Assembly: GCF_900166625.1 (NCBI RefSeq)
Contig: NZ_LT800499.1
Location: 1,530,630 to 1,594,629 of the forward strand
Direction: 5' to 3'
Source: Halobacillus massiliensis
Lineage (GTDB): Bacteria; Bacillota; Bacilli; Bacillales; Halobacillaceae
DNA length: 64,000 nucleotides
Shown here: piece after piece, positions 57,350 through 64,000 of the stretch
How the letters are laid out: every line of letters begins with the position of its first letter
Position numbering within the stretch: the first letter of the stretch is position 1
The notes under the pieces: generated by a model
What the model was told of the DNA's origin: nothing
The model's input: only the letters and a program-made list of their open reading frames with translations
Database searches by the model: none
Made by a program: the position numbers and the translations under genes

Positions 57350-58288
57350 ATGGAAAAACTTACGGTGTTAGGTAAGTCTGAAATCAAGATTAATCCAGTC
57401 GGCCTTGGAACAAACGCAGTGGGAGGTCATAATATATATCCAAATCTTGATGAGGAAGAAGGAAAAAATTTAGTGCGGACAGCCCTCGAACAAGGCATTA
57501 ACTTTTTAGATACAGCTTATATTTACGGACCTGAGCGATCTGAAGAACTTACAGGTCAAGTTGTCAGAGAACATGGTCGACGAGAAGAGGCAGTGATTGC
57601 TACAAAAGGAGCTCATCAATTTAAAGGTGAAGACGTCGTTTTCAATAACTCTCCGGATTTCTTGAAACAAGCTGTGGATCAGAGCCTGCAGCGTCTGGGA
57701 ACAGACTATATTGATCTTTACTATATTCACTTTCCAGATGAAGATACACCAAAGGATGAAGCTGTCGGAGCTTTAAAGGAATTAAAAGATGCAGGAAAGA
57801 TTAGATCGATTGGTGTCTCCAACTTTTCCTTAGAACAGCTGAAAGAAGCCAACAAAGATGGATATGTCGATGTCATACAGTCCGAGTATAATTTATTTAA
57901 AAGAGAAGCGGAGGAAGATCTTCTTCCGTATGCCAGGGATAATAATATTACGTTTGTTCCTTATTTTCCTTTGGCGTCAGGTTTACTTACTGGAAAATAT
58001 GATGAAACCACAACTTTTGATAAGGACGATTTACGTGCTAAAAGTCCTCTTTTCCAGGGAGAGACTTACCATAAAAACCTGGAAAAAGTCGATAAGCTAA
58101 AATCAATTGCCCAGAAGAAAGAGGTAAAAGTTCCACACCTCGTTCTTGCCTGGTATTTAGAGCAGCCTGCGATTAATGCAATTATTCCAGGTGCCAAAAA
58201 TAAAGAACAGGTGAAAGATAACCTTCATACTCTAGAGGTTAACCTTACAGATGAAGACATCAGTGAAATTGATCATATCTTTAAATAA
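57350..58288 (+). CDS. Aldo/keto reductase
   Basis: 313 residues from the ATG after GAAAGGATGG; an in-frame ATG at 57320 has no ribosome site. AKR tetrad: Asp and Tyr in [15 protein letters not shown], Lys in VIATKGAH, His in [16 protein letters not shown] region SIGVSNFS and [15 protein letters not shown]. Reduces aldehydes or ketones; substrate unknown, general detoxification likely. It sits alone between two terminators. Confidence 0.9.
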   Translation: MEKLTVLGKSEIKINPVGLGTNAVGGHNIYPNLDEEEGKNLVRTALEQGINFLDTAYIYGPERSEELTGQVVREHGRREEAVIATKGAHQFKGEDVVFNNSPDFLKQAVDQSLQRLGTDYIDLYYIHFPDEDTPKDEAVGALKELKDAGKIRSIGVSNFSLEQLKEANKDGYVDVIQSEYNLFKREAEEDLLPYARDNNITFVPYFPLASGLLTGKYDETTTFDKDDLRAKSPLFQGETYHKNLEKVDKLKSIAQKKEVKVPHLVLAWYLEQPAINAIIPGAKNKEQVKDNLHTLEVNLTDEDISEIDHIFK

Positions 58289-58292
58289 AGGA

Positions 58293-58327
58293 AGGCTGTC
58301 GAGGTTTACTCGGCAGTCTTTTTTTAA
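58293..58327 (+). terminator. Aldo/keto reductase terminator
   Basis: AGGCTGTCGAG pairs with CTCGGCAGTCT (one G-U) around GTTTA, then T7. Confidence 0.88.
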
Positions 58328-58388
58328 ATTCCCCTACTCTATAAGAGCTGTCAAAATTTCTCATGATGAAATATGCTTTTTTGTTATC

Positions 58389-58400
58389 TGTTCTATAACA
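58389..58400. promoter_or_regulatory. Lone copy of the TGTTNTATAACA motif
   Basis: TGTTCTATAACA, one substitution from the palindrome found four times in the next 350 bases. It lies 80 bases ahead of the next promoter. Confidence 0.45.
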
Positions 58401-58480
58401 ATTTTAAAAAAATTATGGCTCTCCATTACCGCCGTTAACGCATTTCATAGAAAATGAAAAATAAAATTTTAAATTAGTGG

Positions 58481-58548
58481 TTGCATTTCCATTTAAAACC
58501 ACGTACACTGTGTTATAACAGATAAACAAAAACAAAACTGTTATATTA
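58481..58548 (+). promoter_or_regulatory. Promoter of the zinc-ribbon gene with palindromic operators
   Basis: TTGCAT (58481-58486), 17 bases, TACACT (58504-58509). Immediately after comes the perfect palindrome TGTTATAACA (58511-58520) and a partial TGTTATATTA (58539-58548). The positions around the start site suggest a repressor. Confidence 0.65.
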
Positions 58549-58565
58549 AAGAGGAGGATAAATCA

Positions 58566-58691
58566 ATGAAAGCAAATGAAACGAAAAGAAAAGTTGGGGT
58601 ACCTTGTCCGCAGTGTGGAACAGAGGTTGAAGGCAGTAATTACACTTATATGATGGAATGCAATCGGTGTCTATCTAAGAAAGATGAGTAA
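58566..58691 (+). CDS. 41-residue zinc-ribbon protein
   Basis: 41 residues, too short for most gene finders, with a strong AGAGGAGG seven bases before the ATG. Two Cys pairs, CPQCG at 14-18 and CNRC at 34-37, form a likely zinc ribbon; the N-terminus is basic (KANETKRKVG). It resembles the YhfH type of small Firmicute protein (recalled, not searched). Its own promoter and operators precede it, and the aceA operators follow. Confidence 0.75.
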   Translation: MKANETKRKVGVPCPQCGTEVEGSNYTYMMECNRCLSKKDE

Positions 58692-58703
58692 TTTTGTACA
58701 TTC

Positions 58704-58744
58704 TGTTATATAACATTTAGCTGACCTAGATTTTTTATATAACA
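58704..58744. promoter_or_regulatory. Palindromic operators upstream of aceA
   Basis: Perfect TGTTATATAACA at 58704-58715 and TTTTATATAACA at 58733-58744 (one change). The two are 29 bases apart, as are the pair before the zinc-ribbon gene (28). The aceA promoter itself is not clear. Confidence 0.6.
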
Positions 58745-58835
58745 CAGGGGATGCTTTTTAAAAAATGTGAAAACGAGAGGCTCCTATCATGAGAGGTTCT
58801 CTAAAATATTTAGAACTTGTAGAGGAGGAATACAC

Positions 58836-60128
58836 ATGAGAAATGAAAAAATTGAAGCAATGAAACAGGATTGGGATAACAGTGAACGCTGGAAAGGGAT
58901 TACTCGTCCTTACGACCCCGAGGAAGTCAGCCGTCTAAGCGGGTCTATTGAGATAGAATATACTTTGGCAAAAAAGGGTTCTGAGAAACTTTGGAACCTT
59001 ATGCATGAAGATGATTATGTGCATGCATTGGGTGCCCTCACAGGAAATCAGGCGATGCAGCAAGTTAAAGCAGGATTGAAGGCGATTTATCTAAGCGGCT
59101 GGCAAGTAGCTGCAGATGCAAATATTGCAGGGCAGATGTATCCAGACCAAAGTCTATACCCTGCCAACAGTGTGCCCCATGTTGTAAAGAGAATCAATCA
59201 GGCTTTGCAGCGAGCTGATCAAATTCACCATATGGAAGGTGATGATTCGGTCGATTGGTTTGCACCGATTGTGGCAGATGCTGAAGCAGGATTTGGCGGT
59301 CAGTTAAATGTATTTGAACTAATGAAGTCTATGATCGAAGCAGGGGCTTCAGGGGTTCACTTTGAGGATCAGCTGGCTTCAGAGAAAAAATGCGGACACC
59401 TGGGAGGCAAGGTGCTCCTGCCTACTCAAACGGCTGTTCGCCATTTAATATCTGCACGTTTTGCAGCCGATACGATGGGGGTTCCAACCATTATCATCGC
59501 AAGAACGGATGCTAATGCAGCTAATTTGATCACAAGTGACATTGATCCAGCTGATGAGGAATTTATTACTGGAGAGCGCACAAGTGAAGGATTCTATAAA
59601 ACAAGAGCAGGAATTGACCAGGCGATAGCCCGTGGTTTGGCTTATGCCCCTTATGCTGATTTGATATGGTGTGAAACATCTGAACCTGATTTGGAAGAGG
59701 CTCAAAAGTTTGCTGATGCAATCCATGAACAATTTCCAGGGAAGTTACTGGCATATAACTGCTCTCCATCATTTAATTGGAAGAGCAAGCTGAATGATGA
59801 ACAGATCGCTCAATTCCAGCAAAAGCTTTCTGAGATGGGATATAAATTCCAATTTGTAACACTTGCTGGTTTCCACTCCCTTAATCACGGAATGTTTGAA
59901 CTGGCCCGCCGTTATAAAGACGAAGGAATGAAAGCGTATTCTGAGCTTCAGCAGGCGGAGTTTTCAAGTGAGAAACATGGTTATACAGCTACCCGTCACC
60001 AGCGTGAAGTAGGCACAGGATATTTTGATGAGGTAGCCCAGGTGATTTCAGGAGGTACCTCTTCCACTACGGCATTGAAAGGCTCAACGGAAACATCGCA
60101 ATTTAATCAAGACAAAGTAAGATCGTAA
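58836..60128 (+). CDS. aceA: Isocitrate lyase AceA
   Basis: 430 residues from the ATG after AGAGGAGG; the frame from 58767 is in the leader. Catalytic loop [13 protein letters not shown] with the active Cys, Mg site [10 protein letters not shown], and NCSPSFNWK near residue 310. It cleaves isocitrate to glyoxylate and succinate, allowing growth on acetate or fatty acids. Malate synthase is not adjacent. Two palindromes upstream suggest specific control. Confidence 0.96.
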   Translation: MRNEKIEAMKQDWDNSERWKGITRPYDPEEVSRLSGSIEIEYTLAKKGSEKLWNLMHEDDYVHALGALTGNQAMQQVKAGLKAIYLSGWQVAADANIAGQMYPDQSLYPANSVPHVVKRINQALQRADQIHHMEGDDSVDWFAPIVADAEAGFGGQLNVFELMKSMIEAGASGVHFEDQLASEKKCGHLGGKVLLPTQTAVRHLISARFAADTMGVPTIIIARTDANAANLITSDIDPADEEFITGERTSEGFYKTRAGIDQAIARGLAYAPYADLIWCETSEPDLEEAQKFADAIHEQFPGKLLAYNCSPSFNWKSKLNDEQIAQFQQKLSEMGYKFQFVTLAGFHSLNHGMFELARRYKDEGMKAYSELQQAEFSSEKHGYTATRHQREVGTGYFDEVAQVISGGTSSTTALKGSTETSQFNQDKVRS

Positions 60129-60134
60129 AAAACT

Positions 60135-60158
60135 AAGCCCGCCATTTTGGCGGGCTTT
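60135..60158 (+). terminator. aceA terminator
   Basis: AAGCCCGCCA pairs with TGGCGGGCTT around TTT; T-poor tail (TATT). Confidence 0.8.
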
Positions 60159-60241
60159 ATTGTATGAAGACACATATAACCTGCCTCTACATAAAATATT
60201 TCACCTGGTATTTTAATGAGAATAGAGGTGTCATCTCAGCA

Positions 60242-61675
60242 ATGATTACAGGTAAAGAATATATTGAAAGAATAGATCAGCTGAAATCTGAGGTTTGGGA
60301 AGCAGGAAAAAAAGTGGATGAACCGCTTTCTAAGCATCCTGCATTTAAAGGCGCAATCAAGAGTCAGTCTGAATTATATGATCTTCAGAATCAACCTGAA
60401 CTACGAAGTATAATGGTTCACGAAGACAAGGAAACCAGCTTAGAAATTGGGACCTCTTACATGGTTCCCAGAACTAAAGGAGACTTGGAGAAAAGGAGAA
60501 AGATGGTTCAGGTATGGGCCCGCCACAGTGCAGGGTTAATGGGAAGAAGTCCGGATTATATGAATACAGTCCTCGCTTCTTTTGTAAGTTCGGTTTCTTT
60601 GTTGGACCATCAGCCCAATTGTTTTCCTGACCATCTCCTGAAGTTCTATAAATATGCGGTTGAAAATGATCTATCGTTTACCCATACATTTATCAGTCCA
60701 CAAAATAACCGTTCGTCTCTTGCCTGTCTGGATGAAGATATCACGAACGCGCGGGTTGTCAAGCGTCTCGAAGAAGGAATTGTAATTAAAGGGGCAAAGT
60801 TGCTGGCCACTCAGGGTGGGATGACAGATGAAATTATTGTATTTTCCGCACCGGGTATACAAGATTCGTCTCATGCTTTCGCCGTATCAATTCCAAGCAA
60901 TTCACCAGGCGTCAAGTTTATTTGCAGAAAATCCTTTGCAGGAAGTGAAGTTCCTTTTGATTCACCGTTAAGCTCGAAGTTTGAAGAAATGGATAGTATG
61001 GTAATCTTCGATAATGTACTTGTACCATGGGAAAGAGTATTCTTTTATGACAATATTAAAGCAGCTCATGACTTCTACTTAAAAGGTAATTTTGTTCCTT
61101 TAACTCTTCACCAAATTGTGTCAAGACAGGTAATTAAAACAGAATTTATTCTAGGGATTGCCCAAATGATAGTAGATACTATCAATATTTCTGAATACCA
61201 GCATGTGCAGAGCAAAGTAGCAGAAATTATTAAAGGGCTGGAAGCGTCAAAAGCTTTGCTGCTGGCTTCTGAACATCAAGCAGCAATAAATAAAGATGGC
61301 GTTATGCTTCCTGATCGGATCCCTTTATACATCGCTGTAAATTTGTTTCAGGAGACATACCCAAGATTTACAGAAATCGTTCAGCTGTTAGGAGCCAGCG
61401 GTATGGTATTGGTCCCTGAACAGTCACAGTTCCATTCAGCCATTGGTGATCAACTTGATCATTACTTGCAGGGCTATGAAGTGAAAGGGGCAGAACGTGT
61501 TCAACTGTTCAGCTTAGCCTCAGATCTGTGTATGAGTGCTTTCGGAACAAGACAGACTCTTTATGAGCGTTTCTTCTTTGGCGATCCTATTCGACTGTCG
61601 CAGCATATTTATTCCTCCTATTCAAAAGAAGGACCGGTTTCTTTTTCCAAAGAATTTCTAAGTGAAAAAAGCTGA
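60242..61675 (+). CDS. HpaB-family FAD-dependent hydroxylase (YoaI-like)
   Basis: 477 residues from the ATG after AGAGGTG; the longer frame from 60164 begins in the aceA terminator. 4-hydroxyphenylacetate 3-hydroxylase family: VWARHSAGLMGRSPDYMN, FTHTFISPQNNRS, GAKLLATQGGMTDEI, FDNVLVPWERVFFYDN and GASGMVLVPEQSQF. It needs reduced FAD from a separate reductase (HpaC type), which is not in the window. The substrate is probably a phenol. Confidence 0.88.
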   Translation: MITGKEYIERIDQLKSEVWEAGKKVDEPLSKHPAFKGAIKSQSELYDLQNQPELRSIMVHEDKETSLEIGTSYMVPRTKGDLEKRRKMVQVWARHSAGLMGRSPDYMNTVLASFVSSVSLLDHQPNCFPDHLLKFYKYAVENDLSFTHTFISPQNNRSSLACLDEDITNARVVKRLEEGIVIKGAKLLATQGGMTDEIIVFSAPGIQDSSHAFAVSIPSNSPGVKFICRKSFAGSEVPFDSPLSSKFEEMDSMVIFDNVLVPWERVFFYDNIKAAHDFYLKGNFVPLTLHQIVSRQVIKTEFILGIAQMIVDTINISEYQHVQSKVAEIIKGLEASKALLLASEHQAAINKDGVMLPDRIPLYIAVNLFQETYPRFTEIVQLLGASGMVLVPEQSQFHSAIGDQLDHYLQGYEVKGAERVQLFSLASDLCMSAFGTRQTLYERFFFGDPIRLSQHIYSSYSKEGPVSFSKEFLSEKS

Positions 61676-61699
61676 AAGCCATCAAGGCTTCAGCTTTTT
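61665..61699. terminator. Bidirectional terminator after the HpaB gene
   Basis: AAAAAGCTGAAAGCC pairs with GGCTTCAGCTTTTT. The coding ends of both converging genes lie in it. Confidence 0.88.
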
Positions 61700-61827
61700 C
61701 TGTTTTGTTTCTTAATATGCTGTTCGAGCTTTGAATCAGGCTGCTGGTCAGCCACATCTTCTGATAATCCTTGAGGGTTCACAGTTTTAGGGTTTTTACT
61801 TTTATCTGCATTACTTTTTTTACTCAC
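61690..61827 (-). CDS. Unknown small hydrophilic protein
   Basis: 45 residues from a GTG after AAAGGAGAA; the longer frame would translate the ribosome site. Sequence is Lys/Asn/Gln-rich and disordered (KKSNADKSKNPKTVNPQG; KLEQHIKKQNRKS). Not recognised; composition would fit a small spore-type protein. Converges on the HpaB gene. Confidence 0.55.
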   Translation of the reverse strand: MSKKSNADKSKNPKTVNPQGLSEDVADQQPDSKLEQHIKKQNRKS

Positions 61828-61938
61828 GTGTCGATTCTCCTTTCCTATGACTTTGAGGCATTTTGTATTGTTCACTTTATACAGAATGTTTATTCGAGTG
61901 GTTTTTGTAAAACATAATAAAAGGAAGGAGGCACACTT

Positions 61939-62148
61939 TTGAAGAAAAATAAACAGCAGTCATTAGGTGACCGTCAATATGATCCTAAAGATTACAGTAG
62001 AGAAGATCAGATGTCTAAAGGTCTGGCAACTACCCATGAACAGGCTGCAGATACACTGACTGAAGGAACGATAGACGGGTCAATTGATCAGGTAGACGAG
62101 AATGGACAATTGATAGCGGACAAGAAAGGGAAGCCACTTAAAAAATAA
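61939..62148 (+). CDS. YozQ-like (DUF4025) small protein
   Basis: 69 residues from a TTG after AAGGAAGGAGG. Hydrophilic, with DRQYDPKDYSREDQMSKGL and LATTHEQAADTLTEGTID, which resembles the DUF4025/YozQ family of Bacillaceae (recalled). Such proteins are associated with sporulation, but no function is known. It is divergent from the gene at 61690. Confidence 0.7.
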   Translation: MKKNKQQSLGDRQYDPKDYSREDQMSKGLATTHEQAADTLTEGTIDGSIDQVDENGQLIADKKGKPLKK

Positions 62149-62178
62149 AACCCAGCGCTCTTATTGAGCGATGGGTTT
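62148..62178. terminator. Bidirectional terminator
   Basis: AACCCAGCGCTC pairs with GAGCGATGGGTT (one mismatch) around TTATT. The minus-strand gene at 62161 ends within it. Confidence 0.8.
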
Positions 62179-62553
62179 ACTTATTTCATCCATGATCCCC
62201 AGCATTTGATCGACTTCCTTAAGCTCTTGAACCTTCTCCAGAAATTGAATGTGGGAGAAATGATCAAGGGCCTGATCAATTTTAAAATGCAGGTAATTTT
62301 TTTCTAACACTAAATCATCATATGTCTTAAAATAACCAAGTTCATAATATTCATCAATCTTATGGGAAGAAAGCTGAAACTGATATTGATCAGATGCTAA
62401 AGGAACAAACCAGCCTATAGGATCGACATAGTGTGGAGCGGCAGTCACATGTATGAGCTCGAATTTTTTAAAAGGTATATATTTCTCCAACTGAGAATAG
62501 GCAGATTGGGAAAGATGATTGAAATTTTTAGTTACTATTAAAGGCTGTACCAA
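62161..62553 (-). CDS. IDEAL-domain protein of unknown function, Fur-controlled
   Basis: 130 residues from a TTG six bases after AGAGGTG (a GTG at 62562 overlaps that site). An N-terminal ~85 residues with VQPLIVTKNFNHLSQSAYSQL and HVTAAPHYVDPIGWFVPL, then a C-terminal IDEAL-type helix pair (LHFKIDQALDHFSHIQFLEKV). IDEAL domains occur in small Bacillaceae proteins and mediate protein contacts. The promoter carries a Fur box. Confidence 0.75.
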   Translation of the reverse strand: MVQPLIVTKNFNHLSQSAYSQLEKYIPFKKFELIHVTAAPHYVDPIGWFVPLASDQYQFQLSSHKIDEYYELGYFKTYDDLVLEKNYLHFKIDQALDHFSHIQFLEKVQELKEVDQMLGIMDEISKPIAQ

Positions 62554-62584
62554 TAGTGTCACCTCTATTTAAGTTGTTACTATC

Positions 62585-62614
62585 ATATTAATTAATAATG
62601 ATTATCATTGTCAA
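62585..62614 (-). promoter_or_regulatory. Fur-box promoter of the IDEAL-domain gene
   Basis: On the minus strand TTGACA (62614-62609), 18 bases, TAATAT (62590-62585). Within the spacer is TGATAATCATTATTA, a 7-1-7 Fur box with one mismatch. The string TTGACA-N-TGATAATCATTAT recurs in the siderophore promoter at 50204. Confidence 0.88.
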
Positions 62615-62676
62615 GTAGGAAATATATAATATGATAATATATACTCATAAAACATGAGACGAGAGGGATGGAGCAT

Positions 62677-63369
62677 ATGGAAAAGCGGCAAATTCTTATT
62701 GTAGAAGATGAAGAAAAAATTGCTCGTGTTTTAGAGCTTGAGCTTGATTATGAAGGATATATTGTACATAAAGCGTCGGATGGCCTAGAGGGACTTACTT
62801 TATATCGGGAAAAACAATGGGATCTTATTTTTCTTGATGTGATGCTTCCAGGTCTCAGTGGTATAGAACTTTTAAAGCGGATTCGCACAAGTGATCATGT
62901 GACACCAGTTATTATGCTTACGGCAAAAGATACTGTAGAAGATAAAGTATCCGGTCTTGATTCGGGAGCTAACGATTACGTCACAAAACCTTTTCAAATT
63001 GAAGAACTGCTTGCTCGTGTCAGAGTTGCTTTAAGAAGTTCATCTGATATAGAGGAGATGGAAGATGGATGGATAAAAGTAGCAGATTTGAAACTGAATG
63101 AATCTACTTATGAAGTATATAGAGGAGACGACCAGATTGAGTTAACTCCGAGGGAATTTCACCTGCTGGCTTATCTTATGATCAATAAGCGTCAAGTGCT
63201 GAATCGGGAGCAGATTTTAGAAACGGTGTGGGGCTTTGATTATTTCGGTGATACAAATGTTGTAGATGTTTATATCAGGTACCTGCGAAATAAAGTAGAT
63301 AAGCCTTACAGCAGTACTCTTATCCATACGGTTAGAGGAGTCGGCTACGTGCTGAAGGAGTCAAAATGA
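62677..63369 (+). CDS. OmpR-family response regulator (ArlR/YkoG-like)
   Basis: 230 residues from the ATG at 62677 (the ATG at 62668 lies in the ribosome site). Receiver domain with phospho-acceptor Asp54 (IFLDVMLPG), DE at 11-12 and Lys104 (YVTKPF); C-terminal winged helix with ELTPREFHLLAYLM and VDVYIRYLRNKVDKP. Its ATGA overlap pairs it with the next kinase. The stimulus is unknown. Confidence 0.92.
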   Translation: MEKRQILIVEDEEKIARVLELELDYEGYIVHKASDGLEGLTLYREKQWDLIFLDVMLPGLSGIELLKRIRTSDHVTPVIMLTAKDTVEDKVSGLDSGANDYVTKPFQIEELLARVRVALRSSSDIEEMEDGWIKVADLKLNESTYEVYRGDDQIELTPREFHLLAYLMINKRQVLNREQILETVWGFDYFGDTNVVDVYIRYLRNKVDKPYSSTLIHTVRGVGYVLKESK

Positions 63370-64000
63370 AAATAAGAAACAAAGTCCATTTATCCACTAC
63401 AGTTTTGTTTATCGTTTTATTGATTCTAGTGAACACAGCTGTTTACTTTTCTTTCAGTCGAATGCTGCTTGAGACGGAGCTTGAAGAAACAAAGGCAGAA
63501 GCTGAAAGAATTGCCTCTGAAATAGTTAAAGCAGAAAATACCTCAACCGCAATGGAGCTGCTGCGTGCCTATGTTCCTATCAATGGAGCGGTACAAATTA
63601 TTCGCGAGACAGGGCAATCGGAGCTGATCACAGCACCAGGTCAGGAAAAACTGCGAGGATTTTCTGACGAATTTTATTCGAGAGAAACAGCAGACTTAAG
63701 AGACTTAGCCGGTGAAAAAACTCCTTTTGTTTCTATCCCGGTTATTTGGACAGATGGTGATATCGTATCACTTCAACTTACTAAGCAAATTGAGTCTACT
63801 TATCAAAATATACAGCTGCTCCAATACATCTTAATTTTTGCTTCATTGATAGCTTTCATCCCCCTGTTTTTGTCAGCTAGAGTTCTGAGTGAAGTTATGA
63901 CGAGACCGATTAGGAAAATGACGGATACGATGCAGGAAATTAAAGACAGTGGCAGCTTTAAACAGCTGGACTTATCGGGTCAGTCTAAAGATGAACTTTA
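63366..64000 (+). CDS. Sensor histidine kinase (ArlS/YkoH-like), 3' end cut by window
   Basis: 211 codons visible, running off the right edge. An N-terminal helix (~9-29, TTVLFIVLLILVNTAVYFSF), an outside sensor of ~110 residues, a second helix (~137-158, LIFASLIAFIPLFLSARVL), then the start of a HAMP linker (VMTRPIRKMTDTMQEI). The His kinase core is beyond the window. Its ATG overlaps the response regulator stop. Confidence 0.88.
   Translation, partial: MKIRNKVHLSTTVLFIVLLILVNTAVYFSFSRMLLETELEETKAEAERIASEIVKAENTSTAMELLRAYVPINGAVQIIRETGQSELITAPGQEKLRGFSDEFYSRETADLRDLAGEKTPFVSIPVIWTDGDIVSLQLTKQIESTYQNIQLLQYILIFASLIAFIPLFLSARVLSEVMTRPIRKMTDTMQEIKDSGSFKQLDLSGQSKDEL

Overview
The window is chromosomal DNA of a low-GC, endospore-forming-type Bacillaceae. 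It is most likely a moderately halophilic or marine genus close to Halobacillus or Thalassobacillus; the genus is inferred from gene content and the acidic bias of the proteins. Gene order follows Bacillus subtilis in several blocks: yvoD-ppaX-yvoF-hisZGDBHAFI, yvcD-trxB-yvcI-rapZ-yvcK-whiA-crh, cggR-gapA-pgk-tpiA-gpmI-eno and secG-est-rnr-smpB-ssrA. No transposase, phage gene or CRISPR array was found.

Layout. Positions 1-7830 hold the end of a yvoD-type gene, ppaX, an acetyltransferase, the antiterminator glpP, a first glycerol cluster glpF-glpK-glpD, and an unknown membrane protein. Positions 8000-14510 are the histidine operon, lacking hisC and hisJ. Positions 14550-21410 hold the trxB/RapZ/YvcK/WhiA/Crh block and a clpP gene under a CtsR operator. 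A tRNA-Arg(CCG) and two small genes follow. Positions 22420-29650 are the central glycolytic operon under CggR. Positions 29650-30450 are a gene-free block of hairpin repeats. Positions 32030-37790 are a minus-strand fruR-fruK-fruA-ptsH-ptsI cluster. Positions 37830-43370 run secG to tmRNA. Positions 43700-46330 are a second glpF-glpK pair with its own promoter, cre site and GlpP-type leader, followed by more copies of the hairpin repeat. Then come murB (minus strand) and a lone ilvD with a CodY-like box.

Positions 50200-57220 are a five-gene NRPS-independent siderophore operon in the order of rhizobial rhbBCDEF. Its promoter carries two Fur boxes. It should make a citrate-hydroxamate of the schizokinen type, but the aminotransferase that would supply diaminobutyrate is not in the window. 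The last 7 kb hold an aldo/keto reductase, a 41-residue zinc-ribbon protein and isocitrate lyase that appear to share a palindromic operator, an HpaB-type flavin hydroxylase, several small proteins, an IDEAL-domain protein with a promoter-embedded Fur box, and a two-component system cut by the window edge.

Carbon control links much of the window. HPr, Crh and EI are all encoded here; the glycerol kinases keep the histidine that HPr phosphorylates, the second glpFK promoter carries a cre site, CggR governs glycolysis, and FruR governs the fructose operon that includes ptsHI. The less expected signals are the repeat family shared by two intergenic regions 16.5 kb apart, a duplicated eno terminator bracketing one of those regions, the shared aceA/zinc-ribbon operator, and the Fur-controlled IDEAL-domain gene.
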